This document shows, in pieces, positions 17,133 to 25,557 of a stretch of DNA of 64,000 nt. Position numbers and translations under genes: made by a program. The stretch is from Verrucomicrobiales bacterium (GTDB lineage: Bacteria > Verrucomicrobiota > Verrucomicrobiia > Verrucomicrobiales > DEV007). The stretch is from positions 124,001 through 188,000 of the forward strand of contig JARGPI010000005.1 in the NCBI GenBank assembly GCA_029213005.1, written 5' to 3'. Every line of letters starts with the position of its first letter. The stretch's first letter is position 1. The notes under the pieces are model-generated. The model did not search any database and was not told where the DNA came from. It saw only the letters and a list, made by a program, of their open reading frames with translations.

Positions 17133-18899
17133 TTAAGCAGACTTTTTGGCGGCCTTCCGCTTCTTCGATTTGCTGCCTTTCGACTTCAACATTGGTTCGT
17201 AGCTCTCAGGCATCGACAATGAAACAATGTCCTCTTCCTTTAAGCCGCTTTTGATCTCGATATATTGATCGTTGTGTTGTCCAATTTCCACGAGATGCCG
17301 ATCATACTGATTGCCATTCTTCAGAAATACAAAGTGCTCGTCATCTTCCGTGAAAACCGCTTGAACCGGGATATAAATCACATCATCCAATTCTGCGACG
17401 AGGATTTCCACCTTGGCGGACATCCCCGGTTTCAAAAAGTCATTGTGACCGGAAATTTCCACGGTGGCCGGATAAACTTTTAAAGAGGGATTGTAGCGCG
17501 ACGCGTTCGAATCCGGAAGCACTGCCACTTTTGAAATCCGACCTTCCAAGATGCGATCCGGAACCGATTCCGCAGTAATTAAAACCTTTTGATCCAGGCC
17601 CACTTTTTTGATGTGAGACTCGTGAATATTGACATCCACTCCGAGCTTCGACATATCCGGAATCGTGATAATAGGCTGACCGAACTTCAGTGTCGCTCCT
17701 TCAGAGATAGATTCGTAGTAGCGGGTCGTGTAATAGTTGTCGTCAGTTCCTCCGTAGGCAACCAATCCTGTTTTCTCCGCTTTAATGACGCAACTTCTCA
17801 TCTGTTCCTGAAGGTCATCGCGCTTCTTCAATTCCAGTTCATAGCGTCGCTTGTAGGACCGGTATTTCGCATAAGCTTTTGACATCATTGCCATGGCGGA
17901 ACGTTTGCTGCGGATCAGATCCAGCAGCGCTTCCTCGTAATTAGAAAGCATTTTCTGAGCTTCCTTGGGAAACTCATAATCCATAAACAAATCCAGTTCC
18001 GTTTCTTTCGTTTGCACAGAAAGCTTCGCCTTCTCCAAATTCACCAACTCATTATCCAGAGTCTGGCGGGTAATAAACTCCCTCTCGCGAAGGCGCTTGG
18101 CACCTTCCACAGATTGTTGGACCACATTGAGTTGCGAAGCGGCCACGAGGGCTTCGTCTTTCATCTTACGAATCTGTTGTTCAGCGGCCCCTTCGTTCAA
18201 CTTGTTGCTGGCGAGGAAAGTGTTAAAATTCACACCCTGAGCAAGACTGTCTTCCGGCTCGGCACTGAACGGTTTCTCCTCGATATCCTGCCGAACGGTT
18301 TCCTTCAGTTTCTCAGGATCGAAAGCATTGGCAATAATCGCCGTCGCTTCCGCTTCGTAGCGGTTTAACGTTTCGTTGTCATAGGGTAGTCCCAGAGCAA
18401 CCAGAATTTCTTTACCAGCTTCCTTACCCACATATTTCTCGAAATCCAATAGAGAAAACCGCAACTGCTGGCGCTCCGACTTCAGTTTACTTTGCGCATC
18501 ACTCTCCGCGATTTCGATATCCTGCCGGGCATCGGCAAATAGAGATTCGGTCTGCTGAAAAGCCACATCGTGATCCACCAGTTTCTCTTCGAGTCCAGAC
18601 GCATCCAACTTAACGAGAACCTTGCCATTTTTAACATCCTCTTCGGTGACCTCGTAACCTTCTTCGATCACTTTAAGGATTTTAACACCCGTCGTGGTTT
18701 TGACCTGATTCTTGATCTGTAGATATTCCAGCGCCTGAATATTCCCGCCTTCGAGAACATTGATCGTTAGATCGCCCCGTTGCACCGTGAATTGAGGCAT
18801 GTCTTCGGCATTCCCGTCACTTTTACCGAGAGGATTAAAAACAAACCAAGCCCCTCCGATCACAGCGGCAATAACCAGCAAAGTTATGATTTTTTTCAT
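17133..18899 (-). CDS. HlyD/MacA-family periplasmic adaptor with long coiled coil
   Basis: Membrane-fusion protein of 588 residues, much longer than typical MacA (about 370). An N-terminal membrane span (residues 3-22) anchors it. A lipoyl half-motif region follows (NVLEGGNIQALEYLQIKNQV), then a very long helical hairpin rich in Glu/Lys/Gln (about 110-370). The second lipoyl half and beta-barrel (IKAEKTGLVAYGG through GKVAVLPDS-like strands) and a membrane-proximal domain (MSAKVEILVAELDDVIYIPVQAV) complete it; the tail is Lys/Ser-rich. The long hairpin predicts a deep periplasmic reach toward the TolC-like partner, whose gene overlaps this one by 4 bp upstream. Confidence 0.92.
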   Translation of the reverse strand: MKKIITLLVIAAVIGGAWFVFNPLGKSDGNAEDMPQFTVQRGDLTINVLEGGNIQALEYLQIKNQVKTTTGVKILKVIEEGYEVTEEDVKNGKVLVKLDASGLEEKLVDHDVAFQQTESLFADARQDIEIAESDAQSKLKSERQQLRFSLLDFEKYVGKEAGKEILVALGLPYDNETLNRYEAEATAIIANAFDPEKLKETVRQDIEEKPFSAEPEDSLAQGVNFNTFLASNKLNEGAAEQQIRKMKDEALVAASQLNVVQQSVEGAKRLREREFITRQTLDNELVNLEKAKLSVQTKETELDLFMDYEFPKEAQKMLSNYEEALLDLIRSKRSAMAMMSKAYAKYRSYKRRYELELKKRDDLQEQMRSCVIKAEKTGLVAYGGTDDNYYTTRYYESISEGATLKFGQPIITIPDMSKLGVDVNIHESHIKKVGLDQKVLITAESVPDRILEGRISKVAVLPDSNASRYNPSLKVYPATVEISGHNDFLKPGMSAKVEILVAELDDVIYIPVQAVFTEDDEHFVFLKNGNQYDRHLVEIGQHNDQYIEIKSGLKEEDIVSLSMPESYEPMLKSKGSKSKKRKAAKKSA

Positions 18900-20551
18900 C
18901 GTAATTTTCTCGCGAAAGCGGACTCCTTCTCGAGTTTTTCGATCCAGGAACCATCGGGCTTAATGTAAAGGATTCCCAAATCCCTCCAAAGCCGCAATCG
19001 TGCCAAGGTATGATCGATCAACGTCGAGATCCTTTGATTCTGAGCGTTTACGAGGTCATTCTGAGCATCTACGAGATCGCGTGCCTCCCCGTTTCCCAGT
19101 TCAAAAAGCAGGTTTTGCTCATCGAGTCGAAGCTGGGCGAGCGCAACGCCTTTCAAAGCAATTTCGTAGTTCTTGCGGGCCAACTCCAATGCCCGCCAGT
19201 CGTCATAAATTTGCAGCCTGACCTTGTCTACATTCTCCTCGTGCTGGCGCTCCCGCAGTTCTTTAGTAATCAGGGACGAGCGGTAGATATTCCTCTCCGA
19301 CTTCCGGTCGAGGGGCAGGTCGAGATCCAAATTGGAAGAAATGTTTCTCCGGTCGAAATTCAAATCAGGGGTGCGGTCCCCGGGCTCACTGATCGTTTCA
19401 TAATCCACCCGGATGTCCAACCCGGCCTTCAGCCCGTTTTTAGCGACTTCAATTCGGCGACCCGCATCGTCAATCCGGTCGCGACTGGTTTCAATATCAG
19501 GCCGACAAACTAAAGCAATCTTGATCGCTTCATCTTTAGAAATTCCCACTCTCTCAATCTTTAGATAGTCGAGCTCTTTATCATCCAGCACGATGTTTTC
19601 CTCTACCGGAATTCCGAGGGTCAATTTAAATTGGTCCAAACGGGTTTCGTAAGTTCGGATCGACGTTAACCACCGGCTTTCAGAAAGAAGCAGTGCCTGC
19701 TGTAGTTGACCTAACTGAGTCAAGGTCCGGCGGGCTTCGTCTTTGAGAGCCTCCTCCCGTTCTACATTTTTCAAGAACCCCTCGTAAGCCAAATAGGCAT
19801 TGAACGCATTGTCACGAGCTTGCAGAACACTATAATAGTCACCAACCAGATCGACGATAAAGTTCCGGCGGAAATTCGCAAAATCCCGCAGGGAATACAG
19901 CACATCGCGATCGGCCTGAGTTAACGCCTCAAGAGTGGCTTTGGTTCCTCCACCTTTGAGCAATGGCTGGATCAAGGTGACGGCCAGCGAAGAGTTATTA
20001 ATATCCCGACTTCCCGACATGAAATTCAGGAAATCCTGAGTAAAATCGGTCGATAACCGTGCCCCGGTCTTTAATAACATATCGAAATTCGCCTCCTGAT
20101 CGCGGGCGAAAGTATTGGTGGCCACCAAATCGGTTAAACCAGCAGCGGCTCTTCGCGAATCACTCTGACGGGTCACATCTCCCCCTCCTCCAAAAATCGG
20201 ACTGAGCCGATGCTGGGCGAGCGTTAAATCCAGAGCGGTGAGAAATACGGATTCTTTCTGAGCGAGGTAGGACCGGTTGTAGGTAATCCCCGTTTCCAGT
20301 GCCTTATCCAGACTCATCAGACGGGCACCCCTTTCTTCATTGGCATATTCGCCGAGAAACTTTAACGATCCCGCAGGACGCTTTTTTAATTCCGATTTAT
20401 CCCACTCCTGCGGTGATGAAATATCGAGAGATTCATCCTCTACATTGTCGACGCAATCCGTCTTTCCAAAGAGCACTGCCTGAGTTTCCAGATCAGCCTT
20501 CTCGTGATAGAAATCAGCAGAACAACTGCAAAGCAATACCCCGGCAACCAA
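18896..20551 (-). CDS. TolC-family outer-membrane channel protein (start uncertain)
   Basis: Outer-membrane efflux protein of about 551 residues with the repeated helical OEP domains of TolC, seen in long Arg/Glu/Leu-rich stretches such as DVLYSLRDFANFRRNFIVDLVGDYY and the C-terminal NDLVNAQNQRISTLIDHTLARLRLWRDLGIL. It is the first gene of the exporter operon and overlaps the adaptor gene by 4 bp. The start is odd: the only usual initiator is TTG at 20551, which gives MVAGVLLCSC, a lipobox preceded by a signal too short and uncharged. Reading further upstream in frame adds KHTVYQAFCAL, a normal signal peptide, but only rare codons (ATC at 20590, CTT) are available before the stop at 20597. 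Either a rare start codon or a sequencing/frameshift change is possible. Confidence 0.9.
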   Translation of the reverse strand: MVAGVLLCSCSADFYHEKADLETQAVLFGKTDCVDNVEDESLDISSPQEWDKSELKKRPAGSLKFLGEYANEERGARLMSLDKALETGITYNRSYLAQKESVFLTALDLTLAQHRLSPIFGGGGDVTRQSDSRRAAAGLTDLVATNTFARDQEANFDMLLKTGARLSTDFTQDFLNFMSGSRDINNSSLAVTLIQPLLKGGGTKATLEALTQADRDVLYSLRDFANFRRNFIVDLVGDYYSVLQARDNAFNAYLAYEGFLKNVEREEALKDEARRTLTQLGQLQQALLLSESRWLTSIRTYETRLDQFKLTLGIPVEENIVLDDKELDYLKIERVGISKDEAIKIALVCRPDIETSRDRIDDAGRRIEVAKNGLKAGLDIRVDYETISEPGDRTPDLNFDRRNISSNLDLDLPLDRKSERNIYRSSLITKELRERQHEENVDKVRLQIYDDWRALELARKNYEIALKGVALAQLRLDEQNLLFELGNGEARDLVDAQNDLVNAQNQRISTLIDHTLARLRLWRDLGILYIKPDGSWIEKLEKESAFARKLR

Positions 20552-20743
20552 AGCGCAGAAAGCCTGATAAACTGTATGTTTAGGTTCGATAAGTAGTTAA
20601 GAAATTTGTGTTAATCGGGTAGGGTAAGCTCACACCGGCCTTTATGAAGCGCGACACAAATTAGCCACGGGTTGACGTATTAAACTGGCGCGATTTCCTA
20701 CCCAGCCGAGTGGAACGCCCTATTTCGTCAATACTCAACGCCA

Positions 20744-20792
20744 GTCAAGTTTTCCGCGGGAACGGATTCAAGTAATTCCCGGACGACTTGAC
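20744..20792. repeat. Long imperfect inverted repeat in the TolC upstream spacer
   Basis: The arm 20744-20762 (GTCAAGTTTTCCGCGGGAA) and the arm 20776-20792 (TTCCCGGACGACTTGAC) pair with two mismatches and one extra base on the left, around a 13-bp loop. It lies 43 bp past the dehydratase stop and about 190 bp before the exporter operon. No T-run follows on either strand, so an operator or an mRNA 3' structure are both possible. The rest of this 284-bp spacer shows no convincing promoter. Confidence 0.55.
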
Positions 20793-20835
20793 TCAACCAC
20801 TCAACGGCGGCGGCACTCCAACCGAATCTTGCCCG

Positions 20836-22494
20836 TTATAGCGACACACCTCTCTTCCACGGAATGAAATCGTCCTGTCCCAGTTGCTGGGCTTTGGTGA
20901 GTGAGCGACCTGATGCGACCTCGATGGAGAGCTTAAGCAACTCTTCGGCAAGACTTTCGATCGTAGCAGAGCCGTCAATCACTCCCCCGGTATCGAAGTC
21001 GATGATGTCGGACAAACGCGTTGCCAGGTCGGTGTTGGAGGAAACCTTGATAACAGGACAAACCGGATTGCCTGTGGGCGTTCCAAGACCGGTTGAGAAT
21101 AAAATCAAATTAGCGTGAGCTCCGGCGAGCCCGGTCGTGGACTCCACATCATTCCCCGGGGTGCAAAGCAGGTTCAGGCCCGGCTCGGTGACTTTTTCCG
21201 GATAATCGAGAGCATCCACCACGGGTGAAGTTCCGCCTTTTTTGGCCGCACCGGCTGATTTGATCGCATCGGTAATCAAACCGTCCTTTATATTGCCGGG
21301 ACTCGGATTTTGCGAGAAATGGCTCCCGACCGCCTCAGCCCGCTTTGCATAACGGTTTGTGATATCTGCAAAACGGGTCGCCACCTCATCAGTGACACAA
21401 CGTTCGATTAACTCCTGCTCGACTCCGCAAAGCTCAGGGAATTCGGACAAAATGATCTTCCCACCCATCGCGACAACCAGATCCGAGAGATGGCCGATCA
21501 CCGGGTTGGCGGAGATTCCGGAAAATCCATCGCTTCCTCCGCACTCCACTCCAATCGTCAGCTCACTTAAAGGAAAAGCTTCTCTGGCGACGTTATTAGC
21601 CTCCGTTAAGCCGACAAAGGTTTTTCGAATCGCGGTTTCGAGGAGCGACTTCTCCCCGGAAAACTCCTGCTGTTTCAAAATGTGGAGCGGCTTGGAAAAC
21701 CCCGGAGTTCGCTTTTCGATTTCCTCCAGCAAATCGGAGGCCTGGGCGTTTTCACAGCCGAGACTGAGCACCGTCGCTCCGGCCACGTTGGGATGGGTGA
21801 TATAACCGGCCAGAAGACTGCAGAGCGCCCGCGAATCATCACGGGTTCCGCCACAACCCATCTGGTGAGTCAGAAATTTGATGCCATCCACGTTGGGAAA
21901 CAGTGAGGATCGCCCCATGGTTTGCTCAGAGTCCCCACATTTGACCTCCTCCAATGTTCCGACGTCGTGACTTTCGGAATACTTTCCCGCCAGATCTTTT
22001 ACAAAACGCTCGTAATGAGAAGTTCTCCCGTAGCCGAGAGCTTTCTCAAAAGCATTTTTCATTGCTTCGATGTTTCGGGTCTCGCAGAAAACCAGTGGAA
22101 TAACCAGCCAGTAGTTGCCGGTGCCGACACTTCCGTCCTCTCTCCGAATTCCCTGAAACGATAGATCAGCCAAATGATCGGTTGCCGGGGGGACCCATTG
22201 AGGCCGCTCCCGGGACCGCTCGGAAACGGAGAAGCTGTCGGCCGCAAAACTGAGGTTTCCGGTCGAAATGAGTCCGCCTTTTTCTATCGAAGTTGACGCC
22301 ACGCCGACGGTGACACCGTATTGAATTGCCCGGTGACCTTCGGGAAATGTCTCGGTCGTAAATTTGTGTTTTGCCGGAATTTCCGACACCACTGGAAAGG
22401 TGTTATCTCCAATTGTGACCACGGTTCCCACAGGAATCGTTTGCAGGGCGACCGCGAGATTGTCACGCGGATCTATAAGCAGAAAATTCGACAT
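20836..22494 (-). CDS. UxaA/GarD-family altronate/galactarate dehydratase-like protein
   Basis: 552-residue protein with an N-terminal SAF domain (about 1-100, FLLIDPRDNLAVAL onward) and the C-terminal UxaA catalytic domain. Family marks are MGCGGTRDDSRALC, LSLGCENAQ, the VECGGSDGFSGISANPVIG block and the STGLGTPTGNPVCPVIKVSSN segment. Cysteines in the first and third of these are the expected Fe/S or iron ligands. Relatives dehydrate sugar acids such as altronate, galactarate or related hexuronates. The ATG at 22494 is preferred over further upstream ones because the SAF domain begins immediately after it. It is a single gene with no uxaC/uxaB neighbours, so the physiological acid is not defined. 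Confidence 0.9.
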   Translation of the reverse strand: MSNFLLIDPRDNLAVALQTIPVGTVVTIGDNTFPVVSEIPAKHKFTTETFPEGHRAIQYGVTVGVASTSIEKGGLISTGNLSFAADSFSVSERSRERPQWVPPATDHLADLSFQGIRREDGSVGTGNYWLVIPLVFCETRNIEAMKNAFEKALGYGRTSHYERFVKDLAGKYSESHDVGTLEEVKCGDSEQTMGRSSLFPNVDGIKFLTHQMGCGGTRDDSRALCSLLAGYITHPNVAGATVLSLGCENAQASDLLEEIEKRTPGFSKPLHILKQQEFSGEKSLLETAIRKTFVGLTEANNVAREAFPLSELTIGVECGGSDGFSGISANPVIGHLSDLVVAMGGKIILSEFPELCGVEQELIERCVTDEVATRFADITNRYAKRAEAVGSHFSQNPSPGNIKDGLITDAIKSAGAAKKGGTSPVVDALDYPEKVTEPGLNLLCTPGNDVESTTGLAGAHANLILFSTGLGTPTGNPVCPVIKVSSNTDLATRLSDIIDFDTGGVIDGSATIESLAEELLKLSIEVASGRSLTKAQQLGQDDFIPWKRGVSL

Positions 22495-22628
22495 GGAGGA
22501 CAAAGCCACACCTCCGGTCATTTTCAACGGTGATGAGAGTCCCATAAAAAAAGAATGAACTATTTCCGGAGTCGTTCGTCTAAAATCAGTCCCCCGACCT
22601 GACAAGATTACCATGCCTTCTACTACTG

Positions 22629-23300
22629 ATGATCAACCCAAAACAAGTTCCCGCGCTCACTGCTGCGACCGCAGCGGGCTGCGCCGCCGTATTTTTTGTA
22701 TCCTGCGCTAACAATCCCGGAACTCGCACGGTTTCGGCTTCCAAAACCCATCATTCAGCAAATCCACTCGGATTTGTCCCGAAGATCGTACAGAATTTCA
22801 TTCCGCCGGGAAACCTCAATCGTCGTGAAAAGCGCAAAATGAAGCCGCGCTATATCACGATTCACTCCACAGCGAATCAAAGCGCGTCAGCCAATGCCGA
22901 GGCGCACGTCAAACTACTTCACCGAGCCGGACTGGGGCGCCTCTCGTGGCATTTCACGGTCGACGACAGCTCGATTTATCAAACTCTGCCCACCGATGAA
23001 CAGGGTCAGCACGCCGATTATGAAGGCCCCGGAAACCGCTATTCGCTCGGAATCGAAATGTGCGAAAACGCCGGTAACTCCCGCTCGAAAACGATGGAGC
23101 AAACGGCGAAATTGACCGCTCATTTGATGAAGGAGCACAACATCCCAATCAACCGGGTGGTCCCTCATCAGCACTGGAGACGGGTCCGCACCGATGGGAA
23201 AGATTTCGGCCACAAAAACTGCCCTCATTTCCTGATGGATGACGGTCAACCGGGTAAAAAATGGGAGGCATTTCTCAAACAGGTCAGATCCTATCTCTGA
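22629..23300 (+). CDS. Lipoprotein N-acetylmuramoyl-L-alanine amidase (Amidase_2), copy 1
   Basis: Peptidoglycan amidase of the T7-lysozyme/AmpD/PGRP fold, 223 residues. The signal segment ends in FFVSC, a lipobox, so it is probably a lipoprotein. Zinc and catalytic residues are visible: IHSTANQ (His), WHFTVDD, GQHADYEG, GIEMCEN (Glu), PHQHWRR and GHKNCPHFL (His and Cys). The preserved metal triad suggests an active enzyme cleaving the MurNAc-L-Ala bond. A second, very similar gene follows 72 bp downstream on the same strand, a clear tandem duplication. Role may be cell-wall recycling, remodelling or attack on other cells. Confidence 0.93.
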   Translation: MINPKQVPALTAATAAGCAAVFFVSCANNPGTRTVSASKTHHSANPLGFVPKIVQNFIPPGNLNRREKRKMKPRYITIHSTANQSASANAEAHVKLLHRAGLGRLSWHFTVDDSSIYQTLPTDEQGQHADYEGPGNRYSLGIEMCENAGNSRSKTMEQTAKLTAHLMKEHNIPINRVVPHQHWRRVRTDGKDFGHKNCPHFLMDDGQPGKKWEAFLKQVRSYL

Positions 23301-23372
23301 TCCCGGAATCTAACAGATCTACAATATCGAACGTTATGAAACTGGATAATCCCTCCTTGTTATCCGGCAGTA

Positions 23373-24050
23373 ATGACCTTCCCCCGAAACATTCCTGCTC
23401 TGGTCGCGGCTGCAACCCTCGCATTGGCCGTGCTCTGGCAGACGGCGATTAACTCGCAAAATATGAATGTTGCCTTGATTTCGGCAGCGGGATTTCCCAT
23501 GACCCCAACCATTACCAAAACGTTGATTCCCGAAGGAACTCTGGGGCGCCATCAGATGAAAAAGATGGTGCCACGGTATATCACGATTCACTCGACTCAG
23601 AATTACTCGAAAGGAGCCGATGCTGCCGCTCACGCCCGGCTGATTCAAAGAGGTGGCTTAACAAGTCGCCACAACTCACTCGGCTATCTGACTTGGCATT
23701 TCAGTGTCGACGAGGATTCGATTCATCAAAGCCTCCCCTGCACGGAACAGGGACAGCACGCGGACTACGACGGGCCGGGAAATCAAAGCTCGATTGGGAT
23801 CGAAATGTGCGAGAATGCGGATAATTCACGCGAAAAGACCCTCGAGCAAACCGCTAAACTGACCGCCTGGTTAATGGCCCGTTACAATATCCCAATTAAC
23901 CATGTGGTTCCCCACCAACACTGGCGGAGAATCAGACCTACGGACCAGAAGGACCTCGGCCACAAAAACTGCCCCCATTTTCTAATGGATAACGGAGTTC
24001 CGGGAGCCAAATGGGAGGCCTTTCTCGATCGGGTTCGCAGCTACCGCTAG
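23373..24050 (+). CDS. Exported N-acetylmuramoyl-L-alanine amidase (Amidase_2), copy 2
   Basis: Paralogue of the preceding gene, 225 residues, with the same ordered motifs (ITIHSTQN, WHFSVDEDS, GQHADYDG, GIEMCENA, PHQHWRRIR, GHKNCPHFLMD). Differences are informative. The N-terminus is a plain hydrophobic signal or anchor without a lipobox cysteine, and about six residues (TSRHNS region) are inserted before the WHF strand. The pair would therefore place similar activities in different locations, one lipid-anchored and one soluble or inner-membrane anchored. It converges on the beta-propeller gene with a 6-bp gap. Confidence 0.93.
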   Translation: MTFPRNIPALVAAATLALAVLWQTAINSQNMNVALISAAGFPMTPTITKTLIPEGTLGRHQMKKMVPRYITIHSTQNYSKGADAAAHARLIQRGGLTSRHNSLGYLTWHFSVDEDSIHQSLPCTEQGQHADYDGPGNQSSIGIEMCENADNSREKTLEQTAKLTAWLMARYNIPINHVVPHQHWRRIRPTDQKDLGHKNCPHFLMDNGVPGAKWEAFLDRVRSYR

Positions 24051-24056
24051 CTCCCC

Positions 24057-25457
24057 CTACTTTCTGAGATCGTAGCAAATCAGGCGGGGAGGATGACCGT
24101 TTTCGACAAAAGGGAATTCGTCTTCATGCTGGGAGATATAAAGCAGCCCCCGATGAATGACCGGTAGCGACCAGGTCGCCCGGGCGAAAAAGAGTTGAGT
24201 GCGGCTGGTTTCTTTGAACCCCTCCTTATTTAACTCGAGGATCGCGAGCGTGCCGAGCTCTCCCAGAGCAAAGAACTTTTCGTCGGCAGCGAGCAGGCTA
24301 CCTCTGAAATAACTCATCCGGTAATCGCGCTCGCCCACCTTCGTCGACCACATGATGTCCTTTTTCCAGAGTTCCTTCCCGCTCTCAATATCGAAGGCCC
24401 CGAGATAAGCGTCCGGCTCGTTCCTGCCCAGAAACCCAAAAAGCGCACCCTGATGCTTTAATGGGGTATTCCAATGAATATTGAAGCCGGGGGCCTGCCA
24501 GATTTCTTTCCATTTCAACTCCGGCGTCAGCTCCAGCATCACACCTCCAATTTGATAGGCCTCGGTGATAAATACCCGGTTGTCGGATACCACGACAGGG
24601 GTGGCGCTATTGACGCTCTCGTATTTATCAGCCCGCCAGGGAAAGGCATCGTGCAGCTCACCGGTATCGGGATCGATACACAAAAGCCCTCCCGTCGCGG
24701 GGCGACTCTCTCCTCCGGCAAAAACCAATAGCCTCGGTTTCCCCTGAAGCGTTTTCACCACCGGTGAAGAATAACTCGCCCGCCATTCGTGCTGAGTTCC
24801 CCAGATCTTTTCGCCCGAATTTTGATCAAGAGCTGCCACACAAAGATTCTCTTTTCCACCCAGATTTACGATTACCTTCCCCTCATAAACCAGCGGGCAG
24901 CTTCCATAGCCGAAAAAATAGGTCGGAACTTCGTATTCCGCTGCGAGGTCCTTTTGCCACAATTTTTCGCCGGTCTTCAGGTCGAGACAGGACAAAACGC
25001 AGGTCACCCCGAGGGTATAAACTTTCCCCGAGTCCAGAACCGCGCTGGCACGGGGCCCATTTTTAAAACCGTATCGATCCGAATACGTCACGGGATAGGC
25101 AAACCGCCAGATCGGAGCGCCCGTTTCCGGGTCAAAAGCCTCGACCACTTCCTCGTCGTCGTAACGATCAAACATCACCAGAATGCCTTCAGAAATCACG
25201 GGGGATGTGTAGCCGGAACCCTTTTTCATCTCCCAAACCACCGGAGGACCGGTTTCGGGAAAGGAATCAATCAGATGCGTCTCAGGCGTCGTTCCGTCAT
25301 CATTAGGACCGAGAAAGCGGTGCCAGTCCGATGTTACCGCGTCAGCCGCGAGAGCCCGGGGTGCAGCGTGAAAGGTCAAACGCTCCACATTTTGCGCAAC
25401 CCCGTGACCCAATCCGATCCCGAAACTAAAAAGAATGACGCTCAGTCTCTTCATCAT
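24057..25457 (-). CDS. Secreted PQQ-like beta-propeller repeat protein
   Basis: 466-residue exported protein. Two adjacent ATGs (25457, 25454) begin a good signal peptide (MKRLSVILFSFGIGLG); an ATG nine codons upstream is less likely. Repeated propeller blades show the PQQ pattern of Trp with acidic/Gly turns: DPETGAPIWRF, DLKTGEKLWQKDL, DQNSGEKIWG, DPDTGELHD, DIESGKELWKKD. These proteins are common in Planctomycetes and Verrucomicrobia, often annotated as outer membrane protein assembly factor BamB family. There is no dehydrogenase domain or haem motif, so PQQ binding is unlikely and a structural or ligand-binding role is more probable. Confidence 0.88.
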   Translation of the reverse strand: MMKRLSVILFSFGIGLGHGVAQNVERLTFHAAPRALAADAVTSDWHRFLGPNDDGTTPETHLIDSFPETGPPVVWEMKKGSGYTSPVISEGILVMFDRYDDEEVVEAFDPETGAPIWRFAYPVTYSDRYGFKNGPRASAVLDSGKVYTLGVTCVLSCLDLKTGEKLWQKDLAAEYEVPTYFFGYGSCPLVYEGKVIVNLGGKENLCVAALDQNSGEKIWGTQHEWRASYSSPVVKTLQGKPRLLVFAGGESRPATGGLLCIDPDTGELHDAFPWRADKYESVNSATPVVVSDNRVFITEAYQIGGVMLELTPELKWKEIWQAPGFNIHWNTPLKHQGALFGFLGRNEPDAYLGAFDIESGKELWKKDIMWSTKVGERDYRMSYFRGSLLAADEKFFALGELGTLAILELNKEGFKETSRTQLFFARATWSLPVIHRGLLYISQHEDEFPFVENGHPPRLICYDLRK

Positions 25458-25557
25458 GCCGGTATCATTGCGCAGAGGCATTCATCCGGCAAGGGACGAC
25501 TAAAGTGTCACTCTACTGCTTGGCAAAAAGCGGTTTTGCGATTAAGGGCTCTCTCCG

